64,000 nucleotides of DNA, taken from positions 62,001-126,000 of the forward strand of contig NZ_QKNS01000004.1 in assembly GCF_003231285.1 (NCBI RefSeq), in the 5' to 3' direction. A program made the translations under genes and the position numbers. Of the stretch, positions 52,828 through 62,214 are shown piece after piece. The notes under the pieces are model-generated. The model was not told the origin of the DNA. It searched no databases and saw only the letters and a list, made by a program, of their open reading frames with translations. Position 1 is the first letter of the stretch. Each line of letters opens with the position of its first letter. This stretch comes from Hymenobacter sediminis (GTDB lineage Bacteria > Bacteroidota > Bacteroidia > Cytophagales > Hymenobacteraceae).

Positions 52828-55038
52828 TTAGCGGTTAAAAACAGACGGCTGAGTTACCTGTGCTACTGTGTGGTGCTGCTCAATCCTGGCTTCGCCGATT
52901 TTCTTACCTGATTCCAGAGTCAGGGCCCGCTCAGGGGCAGCAATGTGGGGGGCAATAACCAGAGACACAATGCTCATGAGCTTAATGAGAATGTTCATGC
53001 TCGGGCCGGAGGTGTCTTTAAAGGGGTCCCCTACCGTGTCGCCGGTTACGGAAGCTTTGTGGGCATCAGAGCCTTTGTACTCCATTTTCCCGTCAATCAT
53101 CACCCCTTTCTCAAACGACTTCTTGGCGTTGTCCCAGGCACCACCGGCGTTGCTCTGGAACATGGCCATCAATACCCCGGATACCGTGACGCCAGCCAGC
53201 GTGCCGCCTAGTACTTCGGGCCCAAAGGCAAACCCTACAATAACTGGCACCACTAGCGCAATGGCACCCGGCAGCATCATTTCCCGGATAGCCGCCTGGG
53301 TGGAAATAGCCACGCACTTCTCGTACTCCGGGCGGCCGGTGCCTTCCATGATACCGGGAATCTCACGGAACTGGCGGCGTACTTCCTGCACCATGCTCAT
53401 GGCCGCGCGCCCCACCGCCGAAATAGCCAGGGCCGAGAAGATAAACGGAATCATAGCCCCCACGAACAGCCCGCCCAGCACCCGCGCGTCGCTGATATCA
53501 ATGGCCGAAATGTTGGCCGTACCCATGAAGGCGGCAAACAAGGCCAGCGAGGTAAGGGCGGCGGAGGCAATAGCGAAGCCCTTGCCGGTTGCGGCGGTGG
53601 TGTTGCCTACGGCGTCCAGGATGTCGGTCCTTTCGCGTACTTCCTTGGGTAGCTCACTCATTTCAGCAATGCCACCGGCATTGTCGGCAATAGGGCCGAA
53701 AGCATCAATGGCGAGCTGCATGGCCGTGGTAGCCATCATGCCGGCAGCCGCAATGGCCACGCCGTAGAGGCCAGCACACTCATAGCTGAGCACAATGCCC
53801 GCGGCCAGCACAATAATGGGCAGCACAGTGCTTTCCATTCCCACAGCCAGCCCCCCAATAACGGTAGTGGCGTGACCCGTGCTGCTCTGGCGTACAATGC
53901 TAAGCACCGGCCGCTTACCCATGGCCGTGTAGTACTCCGTGATAATACTCATCAGCGTGCCCACCACCAGCCCAACTACCACGGCGTAAAACACGTCCAT
54001 GGCATCGAAGGTAGTGCCCCGAATTGTGAGGTCTTCGGCGGGTAGTATCCACTGAATGATGAAGTAGGAAGCCACCGCTGATACCAGTACCGACACGTAA
54101 TTGCCTAAGTTGAGGGCACCCTGCACATTGCCGCCTTCCTTCACGCGCACCATCAAGATGCCTACCAAGGAGGCGACAATACCCATTCCGGCAATAACCA
54201 TGGGTAGCAAAATGGGTGAAAGCCCTTGAAACTGGTCGCCGCGCGCTACTACTTCCCGGCCCAGCACCATGGTAGCCAAAATAGTCGCCACATAAGAGCC
54301 AAACAGGTCGGCGCCCATGCCGGCTACGTCGCCCACATTGTCGCCTACGTTGTCGGCAATGGTGGCAGGGTTGCGCGGGTCGTCCTCGGGAATCCCAGCT
54401 TCCACCTTGCCCACGAGGTCTGCGCCTACGTCGGCGGCTTTGGTGTAAATACCGCCCCCTACCCTCGCAAACAGCGCAATACTCTCAGCTCCCAGCGAAA
54501 AGCCGGTTAGCACTTCCAAGGCCGTTTCCATCTCAATGCCGTTGGCCGTGCCGCCTCTGCTCACCACAAACATCTGGTAGAAGACGATGAAGAGTGCACC
54601 TAGCCCCAGCACCGCCAGTCCGGCTACCCCCATCCCCATCACCGAACCTCCCGAAAAGGATACGCTCAGGGCTTGGCTCAGGCTCGTGCGGGCGGCCTGA
54701 GCCGTGCGCACGTTAGCTTTGGTGGCAATCTTCATCCCAATGAAGCCTGCCAGCGCCGAAAACACGGCTCCAATGATAAACGCTACCACAATGATCGGGC
54801 TCGACTTTTCGCCGGTGCTACCCAGATAGAACAGGAAAGCCGAAGCAATGAGCCCAAAAAGTATCATCACCCGATACTCGGCTTTCAGGAAGGCAATGGC
54901 CCCATCAGCAATGTAGCCGGCAATGGTTTGCATCCGCTCATCGCCCGCATCCTGCCTACCCACCCAACCCGAGCGAAACCATGTGTACAGCAAAGCCAGC
55001 ACCCCCAGGGCCGGCACTACGTAGAGAATATTCATCAT
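52828..55038 (-). CDS. hppA: Membrane ion-pumping pyrophosphatase HppA (predicted K+-dependent)
   Basis: A 736-residue membrane protein with about 16 TM helices. The PPi site [21 protein letters not shown] is present (as [11 protein letters not shown] and [23 protein letters not shown] in two parts). [13 protein letters not shown] has Ala rather than Lys at the position that decides K+-dependence, which predicts a K+-dependent enzyme. Whether it pumps H+ or Na+ cannot be read safely here. Monocistronic with its own terminator. Confidence 0.92.
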   Translation of the reverse strand: MMNILYVVPALGVLALLYTWFRSGWVGRQDAGDERMQTIAGYIADGAIAFLKAEYRVMILFGLIASAFLFYLGSTGEKSSPIIVVAFIIGAVFSALAGFIGMKIATKANVRTAQAARTSLSQALSVSFSGGSVMGMGVAGLAVLGLGALFIVFYQMFVVSRGGTANGIEMETALEVLTGFSLGAESIALFARVGGGIYTKAADVGADLVGKVEAGIPEDDPRNPATIADNVGDNVGDVAGMGADLFGSYVATILATMVLGREVVARGDQFQGLSPILLPMVIAGMGIVASLVGILMVRVKEGGNVQGALNLGNYVSVLVSAVASYFIIQWILPAEDLTIRGTTFDAMDVFYAVVVGLVVGTLMSIITEYYTAMGKRPVLSIVRQSSTGHATTVIGGLAVGMESTVLPIIVLAAGIVLSYECAGLYGVAIAAAGMMATTAMQLAIDAFGPIADNAGGIAEMSELPKEVRERTDILDAVGNTTAATGKGFAIASAALTSLALFAAFMGTANISAIDISDARVLGGLFVGAMIPFIFSALAISAVGRAAMSMVQEVRRQFREIPGIMEGTGRPEYEKCVAISTQAAIREMMLPGAIALVVPVIVGFAFGPEVLGGTLAGVTVSGVLMAMFQSNAGGAWDNAKKSFEKGVMIDGKMEYKGSDAHKASVTGDTVGDPFKDTSGPSMNILIKLMSIVSLVIAPHIAAPERALTLESGKKIGEARIEQHHTVAQVTQPSVFNR

Positions 55039-55234
55039 AAACGGTGGGAATAGGTTGAGGTGGATGGGAGAGTGAACACTGGGAAAGAACGATTGGTCAG
55101 GTAAAATAGAAGTTATTCCCTAATCCTCAAGCTATAAGCAGTATTCCTACCCCTGCCATACGACGAAACCCGGCCGGCGCAGCTGAGGAATACCTCTGCT
55201 ACCCCAGCCGGGCCAATCAACCCTATCAAGCTTC

Positions 55235-56149
55235 TTACAGCTCCTGCATCAGCACCTGATACAGAGCCAGCATGCTGTCGATATCACGCTTATCCACGAT
55301 TTCGTCGGGCGAGTGCACATTGTCTTCGGGGGCGCCTACGAAGCACCAGTCCCAGGGCTGGGCACCGTGCTGCAGTTCCTTAGCATCGGAGCCGCCGCTG
55401 CCCTCTACCTCCAGCTGATGCGGAATGCCAGCCTCGCGGGCAATGCGGCGGATGCGCTCCACGTAGCTGCGGCGCGGAATCAGAGAGTCGCGCAGGGAAA
55501 TGACTACCCCCTCTCCCGGGTGCACACCTTCCGTCACCCAGGTAATATCGGAGATAAGCGCCTGCCGCACGCCGTAGGTTTCATAGATGTAGCGGGCCAG
55601 GTAAGCTACTGAGCCACCACCGTGCTCTTCCCAACATGAGAAAGCCACGATGCCGTCTTGCAGCGTTTCGCAGAGGCGCAGGGCGGTCCAGACTCCAAGC
55701 CGATTATCGAGGTAGCAGCTTTGCACCGAGGTTTCAGTTTCCCGAAAGTCACAGCGGAAGGTTAGCTCTGTACCCCGATCAATTTCGCGGTAAAAATCGT
55801 AGCTGAGCGCTCCTGTTTCCTCATTTACAACGAGTGTGCACTCTATTTCTCCCTGCGAGTCGCGGCCAACTAACGGATAGCCTGTTTCCGCGTCGGGACC
55901 TCCGATGCGCACTAGTTGCCGGCCGTAGCGTACCGTGAACCCAATGCTATCGAGATGGGCGAAAACAGCCGTCCTTGGCTTTCCAAATATAAGAATAATG
56001 CAATCCTGGAACTCTCCGCCCGACAGTACGGTTGGCTGGGTGCGCCATTGGCTTTGGTGTTGCTGTATGTAGCCGAGTAAGAATTCTGTCAGAGGAGCTT
56101 CGTTGCCAGAAGGGGCTGCTATCTGGCAAAGGGCTTGTAAAAGCTGCAT
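55235..56149 (-). CDS. M42-family aminopeptidase-like protein
   Basis: A 304-residue zinc peptidase. [10 protein letters not shown] supplies the first His and Asp, [11 protein letters not shown] the bridging Asp, [10 protein letters not shown] the catalytic Glu pair, [13 protein letters not shown] the next Asp, and VHSPDE the last His. [13 protein letters not shown] is typical of M42. It lacks much of the usual inserted PDZ-like beta domain, so it is a shorter member. Probably a soluble peptide-trimming enzyme. Confidence 0.87.
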   Translation of the reverse strand: MQLLQALCQIAAPSGNEAPLTEFLLGYIQQHQSQWRTQPTVLSGGEFQDCIILIFGKPRTAVFAHLDSIGFTVRYGRQLVRIGGPDAETGYPLVGRDSQGEIECTLVVNEETGALSYDFYREIDRGTELTFRCDFRETETSVQSCYLDNRLGVWTALRLCETLQDGIVAFSCWEEHGGGSVAYLARYIYETYGVRQALISDITWVTEGVHPGEGVVISLRDSLIPRRSYVERIRRIAREAGIPHQLEVEGSGGSDAKELQHGAQPWDWCFVGAPEDNVHSPDEIVDKRDIDSMLALYQVLMQEL

Positions 56150-56168
56150 ATGGCGTATTTTATTTGTC

Positions 56169-56176
56169 CAAAACTA
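56169..56176 (-). promoter_or_regulatory. -7 element TAGTTTTG before the M42 gene
   Basis: Exact TAnnTTTG on the minus strand; transcription would begin about 13 bases before the M42 ATG. No -33. Confidence 0.45.
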
Positions 56177-56259
56177 GCCCAAATGTTCTACTTTAGCTGT
56201 CCTGATGGGCGGCCCGGAATATTTTTGACTCGCAGCAGAAGCCGCAATTCGCTATTCTT

Positions 56260-57516
56260 ATGGTTAAACAACTCCAATTTGTCCTGTTGTTGCTGTTACT
56301 GCCGCTAACGGTGTGGGCACAGCAACCCGACACTACCCGGCCGGCTCCTTTACCGGATACAGTGCGGCAAGTGCAATTGGAAAACGTAGATGTAGCTCCG
56401 AATGCCGTTGACACCAAAGGGTGGCTATTATTAGATAAGGATATTCAGACCGAGCTGGAAGGCGCGGTTTTCAATCTTTACAATTTCAAGTACGATAAGG
56501 CAGAGCGCCAGTTCCGGAGTTTGCGCCGGCGCTACCCTAACCACCCCATGCCCTACTTCTTGATGGGCTTGAGCACGTGGTGGAAAATAATGCCTTCCAA
56601 CATTGCCAACACGCAATACGACAAGCTATTCTTTGCCTATATGGACACGGCCATCACCAAGGGTGAAGCTCTGTATAAGGCAGATACTCGTAACTACGAG
56701 GCCTGTTTTTTCCTGGCGGCCAGCTACGGCTTCGACGCTCGTCTACACGCAGAACGGCGCGACTGGCGCAAAGCTACTGTAGGGGCCAAACGCTCTCTTG
56801 ACTACCTCGATAAAAGCAAGGAAGCCAACGGGTTGAGCCCAGAGTTTCTATTTGGCCAGGCTCTGTTCAACTACTATGCGGTCTGGATTCCGGACAACTA
56901 CCCATTGCTTAAGCCAGTGCTACTCTTCTTCCCGAAAGGGAACAAGCAACTAGGTCTGCAACAACTGCGCAACGTAGCTGACAACGGGTTTTACGTAGGG
57001 CCAGAGGCGCGGGTATTTCTCATGCGCATCCTCATGAATGAGGAAGATAAGCCTGAGCAGGCCATGCCCATTGCACGCTACCTAGCCACTACTTATCCCG
57101 ACAATGGGTATCTACAGCGTATCTACGCCAATGCTTGTTTCCGCCAAGGTGAATTTCGGGAGTGCGAACGGGTGAGCCGCGACATTTTAGATAAGCTGAA
57201 CCGTGGCCTACCAGGCTACGAGGCTAATAGCGGCCGGTACGCCACCTACTTTCTAGGCTACCTCATGCAGAACAAGTACAAGGACTTCACGAAGGCCAAG
57301 GAGTACTACCAGCGCTGCATTGTATTTGCCGAAACCAACGGCGAAACCAAATATGGCTTTTACGTTTTTGCTAACCTAGCCCTGGCACGTCTTGCAGACC
57401 GTAGCAAAGATGCCGCCGCTGCCCGTCGGTACTATACCGTAGTCCTTGACAAATCCGACCATAATTCGGAACAATACAAGGAGGCCAAAGCGTACTTAAA
57501 GACGAATCGTAAGTAG
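56260..57516 (+). CDS. Exported tetratricopeptide-repeat protein
   Basis: A 418-residue protein with signal peptide (KQLQFVLLLLLLPLTVWA) and several TPR-like helices (YNFKYDKAERQFRSLRRRYP, ARYLATTYPDNGYLQRIYAN, AKEYYQRCIVFAETNG). It lies at the left end of the polysaccharide genes and 21 bp before the membrane protein, so it is probably co-transcribed. Likely a periplasmic scaffold; exact role unknown. Confidence 0.8.
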   Translation: MVKQLQFVLLLLLLPLTVWAQQPDTTRPAPLPDTVRQVQLENVDVAPNAVDTKGWLLLDKDIQTELEGAVFNLYNFKYDKAERQFRSLRRRYPNHPMPYFLMGLSTWWKIMPSNIANTQYDKLFFAYMDTAITKGEALYKADTRNYEACFFLAASYGFDARLHAERRDWRKATVGAKRSLDYLDKSKEANGLSPEFLFGQALFNYYAVWIPDNYPLLKPVLLFFPKGNKQLGLQQLRNVADNGFYVGPEARVFLMRILMNEEDKPEQAMPIARYLATTYPDNGYLQRIYANACFRQGEFRECERVSRDILDKLNRGLPGYEANSGRYATYFLGYLMQNKYKDFTKAKEYYQRCIVFAETNGETKYGFYVFANLALARLADRSKDAAAARRYYTVVLDKSDHNSEQYKEAKAYLKTNRK

Positions 57517-57537
57517 GGACGGCCCCGCGCGCACTGT

Positions 57538-58902
57538 ATGGAACTCAAAGACTTATTCTTAACCCCACTGTACCTCGGGATATTCTACGCAATAGCCTTT
57601 GCCGTGCGCAAGCGGTTCACAAATTCGTTAACGCGCAAATACTTTATTCCAGCTCTATCACTTAAGTTCTTGGGAGCCATTGGCCTGGGGCTGATCTACC
57701 AGTTCTACTACGGGGGCGGCGACACGTTTAACTACTTCTTTCACACCAAGGTAATCTACGGGGCCTTCGGTGATTCCTTCAGCACGGGCCTGAAATTGCT
57801 CACGAGCCAACACCCGCCGGATGCAGACATGCTGCGCTATACCGGCCAGATGTACTGGTACGACGCCCCCACAGAGTACACCGTAATTCAGGTAGCCAGC
57901 TTTTTTGCCCTGTTTTGCTTTGATACCTACACGGTTATTGCCCTATGCTTTGCCTTCACTAGCTTCTGTGGTGTATGGGCCATGTACGTCACGTTCGTGA
58001 AGCTCTACCCTACTGCGTATAAAAAGCTAGCTATTGCCGTGTTTTTCCTACCCTCGGTATTTTTTTGGGGTTCCGGCCTAATGAAAGACTCGCTTTGCCT
58101 AGGCGCGCTGGGCTGGGCTTTTTACGGGTTTTATCACGTCTTTATCGACAAGAAAAACATTTTTACCGCCGCCGTGCTCGGGGGGCTAGGGGTATATATT
58201 CTGCTGTCAGTGAAAGTGTACATCCTGCTGTCCTTCCTGCCCCCGGCGCTACTCTGGATTTTTAACGAAAACAACCAGCGCATCAAGTCCGCTACCACCC
58301 GCATGCTACTCAAGCCTCTTTTCTTGATTCTGGGTCTAGGGGCAGGCTATGTGGGCGCCACCGGGCTTACAGCAGGTGACGAGAAGTACGATGTGGAAAA
58401 AATTGGAGAGCGGACCAAAATCAATCAACAATACCTGACCCATTACGTGGCCAACGGCTCAGCCTACAACATCGGGGATTTTGATGGCTCGATGGGCTCG
58501 TTGGTGAAGGTAGGCCCGCAGGCCATTGTCGTGTCGTTATACCGGCCGTTTTTGTTTGAGGCCCGCAACCCCATTATGCTCCTCTCGGCCCTGGAGGCGA
58601 CGCTATTTATCTGGCTGACAGTAAGCTTGTTTTACCGGACGGGCTTGCTCAAGGGCTTTCAGCTTATTCTGGGCAAACCAATTCTGACTTTCAGCTTCCT
58701 TTTTTCCATCATTTTCGCCATTGGGGTAGGCATAAACAGTGGCAACTTCGGCACGCTGGTGCGCTACAAGATTCCGCTGATGCCGTTCTACTTGGCGGCG
58801 CTCTACATCATGCAGGCCATGGCTTCAGCCAAGAAAGCCCCAGCCCGCCGTCCTCAGCTAAATAACCCTAGGAAGTTGCGGCGGTTGGCGACTACCGAGT
58901 AG
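57538..58902 (+). CDS. Polytopic membrane protein in the polysaccharide locus (possible polymerase)
   Basis: A 454-residue protein with about ten hydrophobic helices and a larger loop between about 270 and 330 (YDVEKIGERTKINQQYLTHYVANG). This layout resembles Wzy-type polymerases or EpsG-like proteins, but there is no diagnostic motif. Followed convergently by a glycosyltransferase, with a 49-bp overlap at the 3' ends. Confidence 0.65.
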   Translation: MELKDLFLTPLYLGIFYAIAFAVRKRFTNSLTRKYFIPALSLKFLGAIGLGLIYQFYYGGGDTFNYFFHTKVIYGAFGDSFSTGLKLLTSQHPPDADMLRYTGQMYWYDAPTEYTVIQVASFFALFCFDTYTVIALCFAFTSFCGVWAMYVTFVKLYPTAYKKLAIAVFFLPSVFFWGSGLMKDSLCLGALGWAFYGFYHVFIDKKNIFTAAVLGGLGVYILLSVKVYILLSFLPPALLWIFNENNQRIKSATTRMLLKPLFLILGLGAGYVGATGLTAGDEKYDVEKIGERTKINQQYLTHYVANGSAYNIGDFDGSMGSLVKVGPQAIVVSLYRPFLFEARNPIMLLSALEATLFIWLTVSLFYRTGLLKGFQLILGKPILTFSFLFSIIFAIGVGINSGNFGTLVRYKIPLMPFYLAALYIMQAMASAKKAPARRPQLNNPRKLRRLATTE

Positions 58903-59921
58903 CGCTCCTCAATGGTGCGGCGGGCCGCTTCACCCATTTGCGCCCGCAAGGATGGGTTTATCAATAATCGCCGTAGCGCCGCTTCCCATTCCGCGGGGGT
59001 AGCGCAGATGTTGCCGTTCACATTTTCCTGCACTACTTCCGTATTCATGCCTACCGGCGAAACCAGCGCCGGCTCACCCAGGGCCATGTATTGCAGGGCC
59101 TTGAAAGCGCACTTGCCCTTTGCCCACGGATCATCCTCCAGCGGCATCAAGCCCACGTGAAAGGTCAGCAGGTCGGCTATTTCGGTTTCCTTGCGCCAGG
59201 GCACGTACACCAGACTGCGCAGGGGCAGTGCCGGTGGCTGGTTGGAAATAACTCGAAACTCGAAGTTAAACTCCTGCTCCAAGCGAGCCAGCACGGGTAC
59301 TACCTGCTCAATGTACTTGAGGGTAGAGTGTGTACCGGTCCAGCCAATCACCAATTTGCCTGGGGCCTGCTGGTTACGTACCCGGTTGTGCAGGTGCTCG
59401 GTATCAATAGTGGTAGGGTTGATGATGGCGTTGGGGTTGAATTGACGGGCGTAGTCGCGCAGGTAGGCGTTGCCGCAGCTTACCTTATAGGCCCAGCGGC
59501 AGATGCTATCTACCTTATGGTGCCACTTCACCCCAGCCACTATCTTGTTAGCCTCCGAAGTATTTGGAATCCAGATTGCGTCGTCGAAATCGTAGATAAT
59601 CTTTTTACCCAGCGCTTTGGCAATCAGCCACTCGAACACGGGCGGGCCAATGGGCGAGGCTTCGCGGTGGATGAACACGTAGTCGTACTGCGGAACGGAG
59701 AACAGCAGGGCGGTCCGGCGCAGGAACCCGCCCAGAATGCCGGTTACCTTCTGCAACTGATGACCGGACTTGTAGAGAATAGACCACGTCGCATCGGAAA
59801 TAAAAGAAGCAACCCGGTACTGGTACCCCGCGGCAGTTAGCGCCTCGAAGTACTGCTCAAAACGAAACCGTTGGGAAGGTGCTTTGCCCGCAGGATACGG
59901 AACTAGAAACAGAATGCGCAT
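58854..59921 (-). CDS. GT4-like glycosyltransferase
   Basis: A 355-residue glycosyltransferase of the GT-B fold. RILFLVPYPAGKAPSQRFR starts the first Rossmann domain; IYDFDDAIW and GWTGTHSTLKYI follow; ALQYMALGEPALVSPVGMNTEVV is the C-terminal donor-binding region. Donor sugar unknown. Its 3' end overlaps the membrane protein's 3' end by 49 bp on the other strand. Confidence 0.87.
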   Translation of the reverse strand: MRILFLVPYPAGKAPSQRFRFEQYFEALTAAGYQYRVASFISDATWSILYKSGHQLQKVTGILGGFLRRTALLFSVPQYDYVFIHREASPIGPPVFEWLIAKALGKKIIYDFDDAIWIPNTSEANKIVAGVKWHHKVDSICRWAYKVSCGNAYLRDYARQFNPNAIINPTTIDTEHLHNRVRNQQAPGKLVIGWTGTHSTLKYIEQVVPVLARLEQEFNFEFRVISNQPPALPLRSLVYVPWRKETEIADLLTFHVGLMPLEDDPWAKGKCAFKALQYMALGEPALVSPVGMNTEVVQENVNGNICATPAEWEAALRRLLINPSLRAQMGEAARRTIEERYSVVANRRNFLGLFS

Positions 59922-59954
59922 GCTCAAAAGTAGGTAGGCCGGCGTTAGAATCGG

Positions 59955-59962
59955 CAAAGGTA
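59955..59962 (-). promoter_or_regulatory. -7 element TACCTTTG before the GT4-like gene
   Basis: Exact TAnnTTTG on the minus strand, giving a leader of about 27 nt. A second match at 59925-59932 lies too close to the ATG to be used. Confidence 0.45.
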
Positions 59963-60026
59963 CTGTATCTAGCGCTGTATGAGTTACTACGCAGCGGTCA
60001 TTGCCACTGACACATTTCCGGCTTGT

Positions 60027-60034
60027 TATCTTTG
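60027..60034 (+). promoter_or_regulatory. -7 element TATCTTTG before the GT2 gene
   Basis: Exact TAnnTTTG match; a TTG at 60001 is 23 bp away, slightly longer than the usual spacing. The transcript would start about 57 bases before the GT2 ATG and carry both GT2 and wecE. Confidence 0.5.
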
Positions 60035-60097
60035 CGGCCCAGCCAAGTAGCCGTTCCTCGGGTGAGGCATCCGACTCGCTTGTTCACTTCCCAGCGT

Positions 60098-61051
60098 ATG
60101 CCTTTTGGTTCCTCGTCTTCGCTTCCGCTCCTGTCCGTGGTTAGCCCCGTATATCAGGCCGAGCAGGTCCTAGACGAACTGGTAGCTCGCTTGGAAGCGG
60201 CCCTGACCAATCTGCCGGGAGAATACGAGATACTCCTAGTGGATGATGGCAGCCGGGACGAAAGCTGGACGGCCATCTGCCAGCATGCCGCGCGCACAGC
60301 CCGCGTGCGGGGCGTGCGGCTTTCGCGCAATTTTGGCCAGCACCACGCCATTACAGCTGGGCTGGAGCACAGCCGAGGCGAGTGGGTAGTGGTCTTGGAC
60401 TGCGACCTGCAGGACCGACCAGAGGAAATCGACCGGCTCTGGACAACGGCACAGGAAGGCTACGATGCCGTGCTGGCACGGCGGGGCCGCCGCACCGATT
60501 CGCCGTTTACTGTGTGGCAAGCGCGCGCCTTTTACGCTGTGCTAGCCTACCTTACTGGTCAGCTTCAGGACCCCGAGGTAGGCAACTTTGGCATCTATCA
60601 CCGCCGCTTGATTGATACGGTGCTTCGGCTGCGAGAAAGCACCCGCTACTTTCCCAGCATGGTCCGCTGGGCCGGCTTCCGGCAAACCTCTGTGCCCGTG
60701 CAGCATGGCCGCAGCGAGCGGCCTACCTCCTACTCCTTGGCACGGCGCCTACAATTGGCACTGGACATCATGCTTACCTACTCCGACAAACCCTTGCGGC
60801 TGGCGGTATACTTCGGCCTGCTGCTGGCCGGCGTGGCGTTTGGCTTGGGCGTGGTGATGCTGACGCGCGCCCTGCGGGGCCAGATTGTGGTGCTCGGCTA
60901 CGCGAGTCTGATTGTGTCGCTTTGCTTTTTCTCCGGCGTTCTTATTACCGTGCTCGGGGTAGTGGGCCTGTACGTAGGCAAAACGTTTGAGGGAGTGCGG
61001 GCCCGCCCTCTGTACGTAGTAGATACAATTACTCCTGCTCCGACTTCATGA
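60098..61051 (+). CDS. GT2 glycosyltransferase (bactoprenol-sugar/DPM-like)
   Basis: A 317-residue GT-A enzyme with two C-terminal TM helices. SVVSPVYQAEQVLDELVARL, ILLVDDGSRDESW (VDDGS), VRLSRNFGQHHAITAGL and VVVLDCDLQDRPEEI (DxD) are the hallmarks of GtrB/ArnC/DPM-type transferases that load sugar onto undecaprenyl phosphate. Its stop overlaps the next start (ATGA), so it is coupled to the aminotransferase. Confidence 0.92.
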   Translation: MPFGSSSSLPLLSVVSPVYQAEQVLDELVARLEAALTNLPGEYEILLVDDGSRDESWTAICQHAARTARVRGVRLSRNFGQHHAITAGLEHSRGEWVVVLDCDLQDRPEEIDRLWTTAQEGYDAVLARRGRRTDSPFTVWQARAFYAVLAYLTGQLQDPEVGNFGIYHRRLIDTVLRLRESTRYFPSMVRWAGFRQTSVPVQHGRSERPTSYSLARRLQLALDIMLTYSDKPLRLAVYFGLLLAGVAFGLGVVMLTRALRGQIVVLGYASLIVSLCFFSGVLITVLGVVGLYVGKTFEGVRARPLYVVDTITPAPTS

Positions 61052-62187
61052 CGCCCATTCCCTTCAACAAGCCCTACCTGACCGGCCCGGAGCTGACGTA
61101 CATTGCCCAGGCGGCGGCCTTGGGCAAGCTTTCCGGCAACGGCGTGTTTACCCAGCGCTGCCAGCAGTTTTTCGAGCAACACTACGGCTTTGCCCGCGCC
61201 CTGCTCACACACAGCGGCACAGCGGCCTTGGAAATGGCTGCTTTGCTGCTCGATCTGCAGCCCGGCGACGAAGTGATTTTGCCGTCGTTCACGTTTACCT
61301 CTACGGCAAACGCCTTTCTGCTGCGCGGGGCTACACTTGTTTTCGCTGACAGCAGCCCGGATCACCCCAACCTCGACCCAGCAGAAGTGGCCCGCCTGCT
61401 GACGCCGCGCACCCGTGCCATGGTGCTGGTGCATTACGCTGGGGTGGCCTGCGACCTAGACGCGCTGCTATACCTCGTACGGCAGCACAACCTGATTCTA
61501 ATTGAGGACGCAGCCCAAGCTATTGAGTCGTACCACGGCACCCGCCGGCTGGGCACTATCGGACACTTGGCGGCCTTTTCCTTCCACGAAACCAAGAACA
61601 TAAGCGCCGGGGAGGGGGGCCTGCTGGCTATCAACGATGCTCAGTTTGCCGAGCGGGCTGAGATTCTCTGGGAAAAAGGCACCAACCGGGCCGCCTTCTA
61701 CCGGGGCGAAACGGGCAAGTATGAGTGGGTCGACGTTGGCTCTTCATTTCTCCCATCGGAGATGACGGCAGCCTTCCTGTGGGCCCAATTGGAGCACCGC
61801 CAGCGCATCCAGGGCCAGCGGCTGCGGCAGTGGCGCTGGTATCAGGCGGCCTTGGCGCCCCTAGCCGCCGTGGGAGTAGGCTTACCTCATATTCCGGCTT
61901 ACGCCGCGGCCCACAACGGCCATATCTTTTACCTGCTGTGCCGCTCCCCCCAAGAGCGGCAGCAGCTCATTAACCATCTGGCGGCCCACGATATTCTGGC
62001 CGTCTTTCACTACCAGCCCCTTCACGACAGCTCCTTTTTCCGCTCCCGGTATATTGGCCCGGACCTACCGCGAGCCTGTTACTACGCGGCACATCTCATC
62101 AGGCTTCCGCTGTACTATGAGCTAAGCGAGACGCAGCAAGGTCGGGTGTCAGAGCTGATTCTGCAGTTTTATCTCCCTCCTAGTTAG
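61048..62187 (+). CDS. wecE: dTDP-4-amino-4,6-dideoxygalactose transaminase-type aminotransferase (WecE/RffA-like)
   Basis: A 379-residue PLP enzyme of the DegT/DnrJ/EryC1 group. Asp154 (LIEDAAQAIES) binds the PLP nitrogen and Lys183 (FHETKNISAGEGG) forms the Schiff base; ITFVSTANAF-type (SFTFTSTANAF) and LPSEMTAAFLWAQLE agree with WecE. It aminates a 4-keto-6-deoxy nucleotide sugar for a surface glycan; the WecE name is by closest family and could be a related sugar aminotransferase. Translated with the GT2 gene by an ATGA overlap. Confidence 0.9.
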   Translation: MTPIPFNKPYLTGPELTYIAQAAALGKLSGNGVFTQRCQQFFEQHYGFARALLTHSGTAALEMAALLLDLQPGDEVILPSFTFTSTANAFLLRGATLVFADSSPDHPNLDPAEVARLLTPRTRAMVLVHYAGVACDLDALLYLVRQHNLILIEDAAQAIESYHGTRRLGTIGHLAAFSFHETKNISAGEGGLLAINDAQFAERAEILWEKGTNRAAFYRGETGKYEWVDVGSSFLPSEMTAAFLWAQLEHRQRIQGQRLRQWRWYQAALAPLAAVGVGLPHIPAYAAAHNGHIFYLLCRSPQERQQLINHLAAHDILAVFHYQPLHDSSFFRSRYIGPDLPRACYYAAHLIRLPLYYELSETQQGRVSELILQFYLPPS

Positions 62188-62214
62188 CGGCTTTAACTAC
62201 GTAAGAACGACCAG

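Noticed and set aside
52868..53767. 299-codon frame antisense to hppA
   Set aside because: Shadow of the membrane pyrophosphatase; Met/Ser/Pro-rich without fold.
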